Source of the DNA: Agaricus subrufescens
Taxonomy: Eukaryota > Basidiomycota > Agaricomycetes > Agaricales > Agaricaceae
Length of the DNA stretch: 64,000 bases
Direction of reading: 5' to 3'
Assembly (NCBI GenBank): GCA_029945375.1
Contig: CM057069.1
Span: forward strand, 930,001 to 994,000
Position 1 is the first letter of the stretch. Each line of letters begins with the position of its first letter. Below the pieces are notes generated by a model. That model was not told the DNA's origin. It ran no database searches and saw nothing but the letters and a program-made list of their open reading frames with translations. A program made the position numbers and the translations under genes. Positions 25,201-38,010 of the stretch are shown one piece after another.

Positions 25201-25440
25201 ACTCCTGATCCTCACCATCAGATGTACAAGGTGTCTGTAGAACGTGATCGCTCGGATTCATCGGGAGCTGGCATAGGAAGTATAGTTCCATTGTCAGATA
25301 TTGTCCGAAGTATTCACCTTTTCCCGGCCTTTGGTGCCTTTGCACCTGTTGAATGGACACGAGATAATGTATTAGATCAATGTAACTCGTTCTTCGTGAA
25401 TCCCTTTACTGACAAACACTTTTATCGTCTTATTGGATAG
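22233..25440 (+). pseudogene. Plavaka transposase, interrupted by one in-frame stop
   Basis: Exons 22233-22386, 22436-22971, 23033-23323, 23376-25023 and 25076-25440 keep frame over 998 codons except for TGA at 23111-23113. The N-terminus has a C2H2-like CPAC...H segment followed by an Asp-rich repeat (DVDDSDDED three times). The core is diagnostic: IIPVIISTDKTQLTLFRNKS, PVYLTIGNVPKEIRRKPS, GDCPSCDVPHNNLGD, ITPDVLHQLYQG. The C-terminus holds VYVEWFTQFTRTPDPHHQMY. The stop lies where relatives have an Arg-Pro-Pro context, so a CGA-to-TGA change is the simple explanation. Otherwise no frameshift was seen, so the loss looks recent. A readthrough or splice bypass is not evident: the nearest acceptor would leave a 28-nt intron. 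Confidence 0.85.
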
Positions 25441-25644
25441 AGGCTATCGATGTACTATACATAATCCGTAATGTGTTGCTAGGATCCTGTACCCGAAATT
25501 TAGTGATGATTGTGTATAATTTAGGCTAATTTAACAGGCCGGTTTGAACCTGATGTTAACAGTTCGTTAATAACAAATACGCATACTCTAAGAATGCTAA
25601 CAACGTTATGCTATCCTATATTTAGATAAATTATTCAAATTTGT

Positions 25645-25665
25645 CATTCTTCCATTTCCCTGATG
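25645..25665 (-). repeat. Right terminal inverted repeat of the Plavaka element
   Basis: Ends CCTGATG in plus orientation. The next bases, gaggagaacatgagccac, are BTB-unit sequence. Confidence 0.75.
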
Positions 25666-25789
25666 GAGGAGAACATGAGCCACACTTCACTCCTGGGCAT
25701 ACTGATCAGAGTGATAATCGATCGATCCTTGCGACTACATTCTACTGACTCGTTTGTCCCTGTGCTCTGGAGTTGGCGCAAGTCAAATT

Positions 25790-26787
25790 ATGGCGACAAC
25801 TTCTTCGTAAGCTCAGTTTTGCAGTCAAAATAGAGAAATAGACTGAAAGCTGACCTTATTTCAAGCCCTCAAAATTCGGCTCCCGTTCATGACGAATCTT
25901 TCTACTTTGATGAAGATCCTATGGCTATATTTCTCGTGAGCTGTTGTGTGCTATTGTGGTTGAGCGAAGACTAAAGGCTCTACATGGTGTTATCAGATTG
26001 AAGATCGATTATTCAGAGTCCATCGCCACTTTCTCATCAAGGGCTCCGAGATCTTTAGAGACATGTTTTCTCAGGCAAAAATGTGTGGAGGCGCGGCTAC
26101 GGTGGTTGAGGGAATGTCAGATGACAAGCCTATTGTGCTTGCACAAGTGACCGTGAAAGAATTCAAGGCTCTTTCGCGATTCTTTTACGTTGGCAGGTGT
26201 TTTTTTTTCTTGGAATTTCCTCAAAACTTTTTATCTAATCTGGAATATTATCAAACAGAGTGGCGGACCCTATATCCAACAAAAAGACGCTAGCCGACAT
26301 CCTTGCTTTTGAACAGGACGAAAAGCTCGCTCTCCTCAGTATTGCTCATCAATTTATGTTCGACAAGATTTTCGAGTATGTCTGCGGAGAGCTTGAGCCT
26401 GGAAACATTCCATTGGTGGATAGGGTGCGTCTTGGTGACAAGTACAGTCTGAAAACGTGGCTCTCTTCTGCCTATGAGGCCATCCTGGGACGTGCCCCAA
26501 ACGAAAAGTTGACCCAAGAGGAGCTCAACGTGTTGGGTACGGAAAGGGCCTTCAGGATCCTCGAGGAGAAAAACTCTCTCTTGCATGAAACTTATCAGGT
26601 TTGGCAGCGGACAGCATCAAATAATCATTTTCGCTGCTTCAATTGCGACCATCAAGTCTCTATCTCTAGCTGCTACTGCAACTATTGTGGGCGGTCTGGT
26701 TACCCCAAAAGTGATGTAAGAACTGGCTCTCCGACCGCTACACCAACTGCTATTGCCCAAGCGGCACAAAGGCTGTTCAATCATTAG
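25790..26787 (+). CDS. BTB/POZ-domain protein, array copy B (promoter split by transposon)
   Basis: Exons 25790-25806, 25866-25935, 25997-26196 and 26259-26787 encode 271 aa, very close to copy A through the BTB and helical regions. The BTB-to-helical junction gains one residue (FFYVGR). The Cys tail differs: CFNCDHQ, then CNYCGRSG. The Plavaka element ends 124 bp upstream of the ATG, so the gene keeps only its proximal leader. Anything upstream of the cttacatcgagaga block is now 6 kb away. Transcription may therefore be lost or driven from the element. The coding frame itself is intact. Confidence 0.8.
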
Positions 26788-27630
26788 TATAGTGGCACTA
26801 GCGAAATAGTTTACCGCATGAGTAAGTTGCGTATACAGTTGTAGGTCAGATACGAGAGACAAGGGCACCAATAGTTCCCAAGTGTACTAGGTTGTAATCG
26901 ATCTGTTCAAATTCTTCTTCTCATACTGTCACAATACAAACTGAAATTTTCAAGATCCCTTGGTGCCGACCAAGTCTATGCAGACCGAGACATTTTAAGT
27001 AAGGGTCGACATCAACCAGAGCTGCTAGTCCACTCGCTAGCCCTGGTAATAGCCAGATTGTCAGTGGGAGTGAGAGTTCGGCTAGGGGTACTTTGCAAAC
27101 GAAATAGGAGTGTGAGCAGTGAGTGGTTGTTTTTTTGTTCGATTGTTGGTCTGTTTTGTGTGGTTGCTCCACTTAGAAGTTGTGTGTCTGTTTATTGTAG
27201 TGGCCATGCTTGGCTTAATATTTGGTAGAGGTAGACATGAACATGGGAGTTATTTTGAGAGGGCCAAATGTAGTATCTCGTTAGGGAGTTCTTGCGATTG
27301 TCGAGACACTTTTCAGTTTCATATTTCTAATGTCTATGACCTTTGGAACTCTTCTTCAAAAAATAGATCTTATAATGGCCATTTTAAGTGAGGCAGAAAG
27401 AGGTGCTAACGACTTAGGTACATCGAACTTCCAAGTACATCAGAAGATGCTTTGGTATGTGGTTTCTATAATTGGTATCTGATGCTGTTAACGCTGTGCT
27501 TACATCGAGAGAAAAGATGTGCCACACTTCACTTCTGAGCATATCAGAGTGATAATCGATCGATCCGTGCGTCACCCACATTCTACTGACTTGTTTGTCC
27601 CTTTGTTCGTGAGTTGGCGCAAATCGAGTA

Positions 27631-28617
27631 ATGGAGACGACTCCTTCGTAAGCCCGGCTTTGCAGTTGGAATCGAGAAATAGACTGAAAGCTGACCTTGT
27701 TTCAAGCCCTGAAAATTCAACTCCTGTTCGTGATGAATCTTATTACTTTGATGAAGATCCTATGGCTATATTTCTTGTAAGGGTTTGTGTGCTATTGTGA
27801 TTGAGCAAAGACTAATTGCTCTACATGGTGTTATCAGATTGAAAATCGATTATTCCGAGTCCATCGCCACTTTCTTGTCCAGGGCTCCGAGATCTTTAGA
27901 GACATGTTTTCTCAGGCAAAAATGTGTGAAGATGTGGCTACAACGGCTGAGGGACTGTCTGACAAGAAGCCTATTGTGCTTTCACAAGTGACTGTGAAAG
28001 AATTCAAGGCTCTTTCGCGATTCTTTTACGCCAGCCTGAGGTGATTTTTTTTATTTTGGAATTTCCAGCACAATTTTCGAACTAATCAAGTATTGTTCAA
28101 CAGGGTGACCCGGCCTATATCCAACAAAAAGATGCTAGCCGACATCCTTGCTTTTGAGCAAGACGAGAAACTCGCTCTCCTCAGTATTGCTCATCAATTT
28201 ATGTTCGACGAGATTTTTGAGTACATCTGCGGAGAGCTTGAGCCCGGAGACATTCCACTGGTGGACAGGGTGCGTCTCGGTGACAAGTACAATCTGAAAA
28301 CGTGGCTCTCTTCTGCGTACAAGGCCATCTTGGGTCGTGCTCCAAACGAAAAGTTGTCCCAGGAGGAGCTCAATGCGTTGGGTATGGAAAGGGCCTTCAG
28401 GATCCTCGAGGAGAAAAACTTTCTCTTGCATGAAGCTTATCAGGTTGGGCAGCAGAACACATCAAATGGTTATCTTCACTGCTACAGTTGCAACCGTCAG
28501 CTGTCTTGCTGCTACTATTGTGGGCAACAACCCATGGGTAATGTAAGAAGCCCTCCAACTGCTACGACAACTGCTATCGCCCAAGCAGCAGAAAGGCTTA
28601 TTCAATCATTAGTATAG
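27631..28617 (+). CDS. BTB/POZ-domain protein, array copy C
   Basis: Exons 27631-27647, 27707-27776, 27838-28040 and 28104-28617 encode 267 aa. Leader TPVRDESYYFDEDPMAIF, BTB core RLFRVHRHFLVQGSEIF, helical region as in copy A. In the BTB loop it has EGLSDKKPIVL where A and B have EGMSDDKPIVL. The Cys tail is shorter, with CYSC and CYYC only. The 3' end of exon 3 carries two extra codons (ASLR). The unit starts with a PCT1 tail copy at about 27016. Confidence 0.8.
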
Positions 28618-29169
28618 TTACAGTAGTGAAATAGTTTGCTGGACGGGTAAGTTGCATACTATGGGGTTGTAGGTTAGGTACAAGAGACAAGGACACCAAT
28701 AGTTCCTGAGTGTACTAGGTTGTAATCCATATGTTCAGATTCTTCTTCTCATACTGTCACAATATAAATTGAAATTTTCAAGATCCCTGCCATCTTTTGA
28801 TGGGGCCAACCAAGTCTATGCGGACCGAAGCAATTTAAGTAAGGATCGACATCGATGGCGACCTTTTATGAAAAGATCCATTTTCTCAAGGCGTGACCAG
28901 GCTGAGTACCTGGATGTAGATTTTCAACTGGCAATTGAGGAATTATGAGATGCGCTTATCTTGACTGTACCATCAGCAATTAGCACTGTTCATAGCTTTG
29001 GTATATGGTTCTATAATTAGTATCTAATGCTGTTAGCGCTTTGCTTACATCGAGAGAAGATGTATCACACTTCACTCTGGGCGTATCAACGTGATAATCG
29101 ATCGATCGTCGTTGCTGCACTCTACTGACTTTTGCCTCCCTTTGCTCGTGAGTTTTCACAAATCAAATA

Positions 29170-30153
29170 ATGGAGACAAGCACAGTATTGCAGCCGAAGC
29201 CGAGGGGTAAAATCAAAACTGACTTCGTTTCGAGGCCTGAAAATTCAACCCCCGTTCATGACGCATCTTTCTACTTTGATGAAGATCCTATGGCTATATT
29301 TCTAGTGAGTTGTTGTGTATTATTGTGATCGAGCAAACACTAAACGCTACATGGTGTTTTCAGATTGAGAATCGATTATTCAGAGTCCATCGCCATTTTC
29401 TCGTCCAGGGCTCCGAGATCTTTAGAGACATGTTCTCTCAGGCAAAAATGTGTGGAGGGACAGCTACGACGGCCGAGGGAATGTCAGACGACAAGCCTAT
29501 TGTGCTTTCGCAAGTGACTGTGAAAGAATTCACGGCTCTTTCGCGATTCTTTTATGCAATGTAATTTATTTTTTTTCGAATTTCCTCAAAGTTTTTTATC
29601 TTATCTGGTATTATCAAACAGGGTAATGCAGCCTGTATCCAACAACAAGACGCTAGCCGATATTCTTGCATTTGAGCAAGACGAAAAACTCGCTCTTCTC
29701 AGCATTGCTCATCAATTTGTCTTTGACAAGGTTTTTGAGTATGTTCGTGGAGAGCTTGAGCCTGGAGACATTCCACTGGTAGACAGGGTGCGTCTTGGTG
29801 ACAAATACTGCCTGAAAACGTGGCTTTCTTCCGCGTATGGGACCATCCTGGGGCGTGCTCCAACCGAAAGATTCACCCAGGAGGAACTCAATGTGTTGGG
29901 TGCGGAGAGGGCTGTCAGAATCCTGGAGGAGAAAAACTTCATCTTGCATGATGTTTATCAGGATGGGCGGCAGCTGCAGGGCGCACCCGATGAATGTCTT
30001 CGCTGCCCCCATTGCAAAAGTCGATGGTCTAAACAGAGATGCAACTCGTGTGATCGGCTTTATGGCGCCAGGGGTGATGTGAAGAGCCCTCCAACCGCTA
30101 CGACAGCTGCCATCGCCCAAGCGGCAGAAAGGCTTGTTCAATTATTAGTATAG
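29170..30153 (+). CDS. BTB/POZ-domain protein, array copy D (first intron lost or exonised)
   Basis: Exons 29170-29304, 29364-29560 and 29622-30153 encode 287 aa. Copies A-C, E and F have a 17-nt first exon, an intron, then a 70-nt exon. Here the donor is missing and the frame runs straight through the old intron (METSTVLQPKPRGKIKTDF), adding about 20 residues to the N-terminus. BTB core RLFRVHRHFLVQGSEIF. The Cys tail has two clear pairs, CPHC and CNSC, a zinc-ribbon-like layout. This unit has no PCT1 tail upstream. Confidence 0.75.
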
Positions 30154-31981
30154 TGACATTCGGGAAATATTTTGTTGAACGGATAGGTTTCGCATGCAGT
30201 TGTAGGTCGAATACTGAAGACAAGTATGCAATTAGCTCCCAAGTACTAAGTTGTAATCCATCTGTTTGGATTCTTCTTCTCATACTATCACAATACAAAT
30301 TAAAATTCTCAACGGTCATCCTCCAGCGGAGCCGATCAAATCTATGCGGGCCAAGGCAGTTTAACTAAAGAATCAGACCAAGGATGATCTATAATGACCC
30401 GCGACATCAACGGCAATCTTTTACGAAAGAATACGTTTTCTCAGGGCATGACCAATGTTTCGCTGGCTATTGAGGAATCACGAGATGCGCGTTTTTCTCG
30501 GCTGTACCATCAGTAGTTAGAACTGTTTTAGCTTCGTCTTTCACCGAGGCCTAACCTAATAAGTTTCGGTGGTCAGTGTAAAGATATCGGAAGGCAACGC
30601 TAAGGTAGGAGTAACCCGGCAGACAGACCGAGATTGGGGATGTGCAGGTCCCGACAAGGGCAAGACTGAAACTGAAATGCTGTTGAGTTTCCCTGGTCAC
30701 ATAGGTCGCGTCTTTACACATGCCTTTTGGTATAGAAAATCAGAGATAGCGGAAGGGAAGGGGCCGAAGAAGTGACAAGTCCTTCAAAAATGTGAGGTCG
30801 GCGAAACAACCTTGAGGCTCCAGAACTGGGAGCAAAGTCCCAAGAACACCGAGACGACAAGGACAAAGGACAGCGGGGAGCGAGACGACGAGAAGATAGA
30901 GAGAGATATAAACACGAGTTTAGAGGGCAGGGTTTGAGACAACTTTTCGAGATTTGAGCTAGAAACGAACAGCGAGGGAGGAAAACGGGGGATCATTCGA
31001 TGCCTATCCTAATACAGCAAACCCCTTTACATACAAGTTCTTCAGTAGAGAGTCAAGTGGCAAAAGCCACCGACGACGAAAGAAAAGAAAAGAGAATTCG
31101 TACCCAATGTCCAACTGAATAGAAAATGAAAAATATCCTCGTTCTCTTCCTCAAAGGAGAGGGCCATTCTCTACTCCATTCCCTAGCTGCCAAAGTACGC
31201 AGCCGATGTTTTGTCGTACGTCGGAGAGACGAGTCCGAAGGCCAAGAGTTGTCGTTTTTATTGGATTTTGTCCCTGCTATGACTCGAGACTCGGAAATTA
31301 ACTTGTCTTGAATTTTGTGAGTTGTCTTGAGTGTAGACCGCTCCGCGAGAGTGCTGGGTAGGGGAAAACGAGAGCGGGCGTTCGGGACAATGGTGGTAGT
31401 AGTATGGGATGGTGATCGGCCGAATCGGGCATAGCCGATTACTCATCCACAGGGTTTATAAGGCAGGCTGTCTCCAGTTGGTCCGCATAATTGTAAATGA
31501 GTAACCATTTTGTTCAATACCTAAGTCACGGTGTCCTCACCGGTATATCTAGTATACCAGATACCAATGAAGGAAGGAAAATCGCACAGGTGACCGTATT
31601 TAGCCTATGTCAAAGATGAAAGGAGTTAATGACTCCTACCGAGAATGGTTTTTGTACATGGCTCTATAATTCATCAGTAAACCGGTTCAGTGATTGTAGT
31701 GATTGTAGACTCTATTCCTTTGACTAACGGTTGAACTGCCCTATACCAGTGGAGAGGCTAGGAGCATTGTCTCGAGATTGTGGAAATTCTAGGCAAAATT
31801 TGAAGGAGTAACATTTTGAGCCGGTTTATTGATGTTAGTATTTGATATTGTTGGTGCTGTGCTTACATCGAGAGAAGATACGCCACACTTCACTTCCAAG
31901 CACAAGTGATGATCGATCGATTCCCGGTAGATTTTGCTGACTCTTTTGTCCCTTTCCTCACCACCTGGCACACGCCAAATT
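30154..31981. other. Spacer between BTB copies D and E, with a roughly 700-bp insertion
   Basis: The first part (to about 30747) and last part (from about 31456) match, in reverse, the sequence at 47.5-48.4 kb, with landmarks such as aagtttcggtggt and caggctgtc. The middle (about 30748-31455) has no counterpart there and looks like an insertion. It is purine-rich on the plus strand over its left half. I saw no inverted ends, coding potential or clear target duplication. The promoter block cttacatcgagagaag precedes copy E at about 31,870. Confidence 0.55.
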
Positions 31982-32949
31982 ATGGAGGGAACTTCTTTGT
32001 AAGACTTTTATTCATGAATCAAGAACTGAATCGAAGACTGACCTCCTTTTTCAAGTCCTAAAAACTCGGTCCCCGTCCGTGCTGAATCATTTTACTTTGA
32101 TGATGATCCCATGGTTATATTTCGCGTGAGACACTGTACAATTGTCATTGAAAATTTTTGACTCAATGGCGTGGCAGGTCGAAGATCAATTATTCAAAGT
32201 CCATCGCCACTATTTCATCCAAGGTTCTGAGGTCTTTCGTAATATTCTGTCTCAAGCCAAGAATTGCGAGAACGCGGCTACGGTGGCTGAAGGGATGTCT
32301 GACGAGAAGCCCATTGTGTTATCGCAAGCAACTGTGAAAGGATTCAAAGCTCTTTTGCGATTCTTTTATGCAATGTAAATGTCCTGACTTATTTTATTAT
32401 TCTTCTTTTTTGCAGAAGATGTCGTGTTCTGATCTGATCGTATTATTGAACAGGACACTGCCTATACCTAACAAAAAGACGCTTGCTGACATCCTTGCCT
32501 TTGAGCAAGACGAAAAACTCGCTCTCCTCAGTTTTGCTTATCAATTTGTCTTCGACAAGATTTTTGAGTACATCTGTGGAGAGCTTGAGCCTGAAGACAT
32601 TCCACTGGTAGATAGGGTGCGTCTTGGTGACAAGTACTGTCTGAAAACGTGGCTCTCTTCCGCCTATAAGACTATCCTGGAACGTAATCCGGATGAAAAG
32701 ATGTCTAAAGAAGAAGCCAATGTGTTGGGTATTGAAAGGGTCGTCAAAATCCTCGAAGCAAAAAACTGCGCCTTACAGAGAGTTCGTCCTCAGCCAAGCA
32801 TAGCGAATCGCAGGTGTAACAACGCGAGTCGCCACCACCGGTGGTACTGCGACTTCTGCGGGAGTATGTTCAGCGGGATAGACGAGGAAGATCCTGAAAC
32901 TGTAATCAAAACTGCTATCGCCCAGGCGGTAGCGGATCTTACGATATAA
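31982..32949 (+). CDS. BTB/POZ-domain protein, array copy E
   Basis: Exons 31982-31998, 32056-32125, 32178-32374 and 32454-32949 encode 259 aa. Leader SVPVRAESFYFDDDPMVIF. The BTB core is a second subtype shared with F and G: QLFKVHRHYFIQGSEVF and EGMSDEKPIVL. Helical region IPNKKTLADILAFEQDEK. The C-terminal Cys patch has one CDFC pair plus an upstream Cys and two His (RHHRWYCDFCG). This copy is the closest match to the inverted copy G. Confidence 0.8.
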
Positions 32950-33810
32950 GCAACGATAGCTACAACCGATGGTGGGTTGTCGAGTGGATGAATGATTATG
33001 TGTATGGTTTTAGGTTGTTTCATGTGATGTTTACATCAATAGCCTCCGGTGTAGCTGCAATCCACCAATATGAGATTTTCTATCTGTACTGCCCCAATGC
33101 CGACTAGATTCCAAGGATTATAGCTCTCTTCCAATTGAGCTGCCTGGGCCGTCCGAACTTACGAAGGCCAGTGCTAGTTCCACTGGGGGAATAATTGTAA
33201 GTTACCTATGATAAGGGAGACGGTAGCATTTTTTCGAGAAGACATGTTGCTGGAGCATGGCCATAGGAGCCTTGATGTGGGTTTTAGTAGCTATGGAGAA
33301 TTTAGGAATGCGCTTTTCTCAACCGTACCATTAGCTTTGGGCTTTCGTTTTTGTCCTCCGGGGGGGGGGAGGGGACTGGCCCAATATATTTTTGCCGCAG
33401 GCGCAAATCAAGCCTTTGCGTTGAGATGCTGGAAGGTAATACGAAGGCAGGGGCAACCCGGCAGAGTTAAATCTGCACCATGCAGGTCCCGACAGGGACG
33501 ACTGAAACGGACGCGTAAAACAAGTCTTATACTCGCCAATATAGGAGAATGAAGTTATGGGTTGGGATTTCGAAGGGAGGTTGTCCAGCGGCCGGTCTGT
33601 ACAATGATAATGAGTGAATATATGTAGAGAGGAGTAACGAATCATCGAGTGAATCCTTTGTTTTCTCACGGCTAAGTCCTCCGAGACAAAACACCGGTGC
33701 TAGCCCCTCGTCCGGTGTTTCACAACATCACATCTTGACATATCACAACAACCAACAATCTCGTTATTATACTAATTTGTTTGCCTCTTTGCTCCTCAGC
33801 ATACAAACTC
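32950..33810. other. Spacer between BTB copies E and F
   Basis: No gene seen. The stretch near 33,430-33,520 (acccggcag, gcaggtcccgacaggg) repeats sequence at about 30,610-30,670 downstream of copy D, so parts of the repeat unit persist. The promoter block before F is more diverged than in A-E. Confidence 0.5.
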
Positions 33811-34778
33811 ATGGAAGCAACTTCATCGTGAGACCAGTTTCGGGACCAAGACATGGGCCGAAAGCTAACTTTTCTGTTTGAGTCTTCGAAACTCAGCTCC
33901 TGTTCGTTCTGAGTCCTTTTACTTCGATGATGATCCCATGGCTATCTTTCTTGTAAGTCGGCATGTGGCCGTAATTTGGTAAACTAATTGCACTGGATAT
34001 CAGGTTGAAAATCAACTATTCAAAGTCCATCGCCACTATTTCATCCAAGGCTCCGAGATTTTTCGAGATATGTTCTCTCAAGCCAGTGCCTATGAAGATG
34101 GGCCGTCTATGGTAGTTGAAGGAATGTCTGACGACAAGCCTATTGTGCTGACACAGGTAACTGTGAAAGAGTTCAAACTTCTTTTGCGATTCTTCTATGC
34201 AATGTAATTTTTATTTTTATTTTGGAAACTTCTCCTCTTCAGAAATTCTCGAGTTTCATCTCATCGTATCATTGAACAGGACACTGCCTCTACCCAACAA
34301 AAAGACGCTGGCTCATAGCCTTGGCTTTAAGCAAGACGAACAACTTGCCCTCCTTAGTATCGCTCATCGATTTGTCTTTGACAAAGTCTTTAACTACATC
34401 TGTGTGGAGCTTGAGCCTGAAGAAATCCCGGTGGTAGATCGAGTGCGTCTTGGTGACAAGTACTGTCTAGGAGAGTGGCTTTCTTCCGCGTACAAAACCA
34501 TCCTAGAGCGCACACCAAAGGAAAAGTTGACCCAAGAAGAAATCGATACTTTGGGTGTGAAGAGGACTATAGAGGTCCTTGAGGTGAAGAATTCTGTCTT
34601 GTATAACGCTCATCCGGCGCCTGTGGGGTCCGATGGTCCCCTCCGCTGCCCCCATTGCAATCACCAATGGGTTCAGCAGACGTGTGGATCTTGTGGACGG
34701 TTTGCCAATGCTAAAAATCCGGCGACCACCATGCAGACTGCCATCTCTCAAGCGGCAGCGAGACTGGCGTATAAATAA
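33811..34778 (+). CDS. BTB/POZ-domain protein, array copy F
   Basis: Exons 33811-33827, 33883-33952, 34004-34203 and 34280-34778 encode 261 aa, the most diverged intact copy. BTB core QLFKVHRHYFIQGSEIF, with one extra codon in the loop (AYEDGPSMVVEGMSDDK). In the helical region, LAHSLGFKQDEQ replaces LADILAFEQDEK. The tail has a clean zinc-ribbon-like pair, CPHC and CGSC. The Arg codon CGA at about 34,439 is the position that became a stop in copy G. Confidence 0.8.
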
Positions 34779-35827
34779 CGGTAATGAGAATAAAATGGTT
34801 CACTTAAATGGCGAGTTGTCTGCACAATCCTAGGACAAACCTTACCATATAATGCAAGGCTACCTCTGCTAGTTTTTCGGTGTAATTTTAATCTATCCAT
34901 GTATACTTCTTCTACCAGGACTGCTACGATATATTTCATATTTTTGAGAGATTCCGCCTTCTTGTAACCAGGCCGATAGTGACTCACTTCCAACGAGATG
35001 AGGCATTTTCTTTGGGGCATGACCAAAGCATCTCGGTGCCGATTCTCCAGGGGTTATCAGAGAATTATGAATGAATCTTTCTAGCCTATACCAGTAGTTT
35101 GGGACTGCATTTGATTTCATTTTTCGCTCGAGTAGCTACAGATCCAGAAACGTCATTCAGAAGTCGGTCTTCTCGGAGAGGGCACAATACCAGTGATAAT
35201 TTGTGCGAATCTGAGCACGGCGTTCTGTAATCGCCGATGTTTTTTTGGTTTGGGAGCGGGAACTAAGACCGCTAAATCGGAAAACCAATACCATCATCAC
35301 AGCGCCCACTAAATTTATACTAATTTCCACCTCCGGCCAATCTCCAGAGGTACTGCAGAAACAGATCGATGACACTACCTGTTGGAGCTCGGACGTTGGA
35401 GCTTATCTAGGCTGGGAGGCCTGAACAAACTATGTATAGCGGATGCCGGTCAATTGGAGATCTTAATATCAAAACATTTGTCCTGAGGCTGAAGACTGAT
35501 TGGATCATCTGGGTTCTGTCATTAGTCCATGATTTGGTGTGGCCAGTGGTGTACCAGGGAGCCCGCTAGGCTATTATGGGCAATTGAACACCAATCTATC
35601 GGACAAGTCCACTTAATGACAACAGGGAAATTTAATCCCATGACTGATGAACATCTAAGGAAACCCCAAACAATTGGTGCTGTGCAGATAGAACCAGTAT
35701 GATATAGCATCTCCAAAAGTAATCAATCAATCTTTGGCGTAGGTACAAAACTAGCTTACATTAATAAATATTTTTTTACAGACTAAGAATATCCACTAGA
35801 GGTAAAACTAAAGACGGATGCAATACA
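34779..35827. other. Intergenic end of the BTB array
   Basis: The first 350 bp keep traces of the repeat unit: ggggcatgaccaaagc near 35,020 resembles agggcatgaccaatg after copy D. The rest shows no gene or repeat. It separates the BTB array from the convergent halogenase gene. Confidence 0.5.

Positions 35828-38010
<2,183 letters not shown>

Larger units (their letters stand above)
19677..25665. mobile_element. Plavaka-type DNA transposon with DUF6532 passenger gene
   Basis: The 5,989-bp element has imperfect inverted ends. The left end reads CATCAGGAAAGTGGGAGATGG and the right end, reverse-complemented, reads CATCAGGGAAATGGAAGAATG, matching at 16 of 21 positions. It holds two divergent genes: a Plavaka transposase (plus, broken by one stop) and a DUF6532-type protein (minus, intact). 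The flanks belong to one interrupted sequence: left ...gcttacatcgagaga, right gaggagaacatgagccac..., which is continuous in copy A at about 17,610. The target duplication is short (2-3 bp of GA/GAG) and cannot be resolved in this purine repeat. Plavaka is a CACTA-related superfamily known from fungi. Confidence 0.85.
16938..28840 (+). repeat. Tandem array of about 2-kb units: PCT1 3' tail plus BTB gene
   Basis: Three units are laid head to tail. The first starts inside the last exon of PCT1 (about 16938), the second at about 18997 and the third at about 27016. Each repeats the same order: the PCT1 tail (ctcgctagccctggtaa, then aaaataggagtgtgag), about 600 bp of spacer, and a BTB gene with its 3' flank. 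The first two units are about 2.06 and 2.03 kb long once the 5,989-bp transposon is taken out of the second. Unit D (about 28.8 kb on) lacks the PCT1 tail but keeps the promoter block with cttacatcgagaga. Boundaries are read by eye. Confidence 0.8.
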
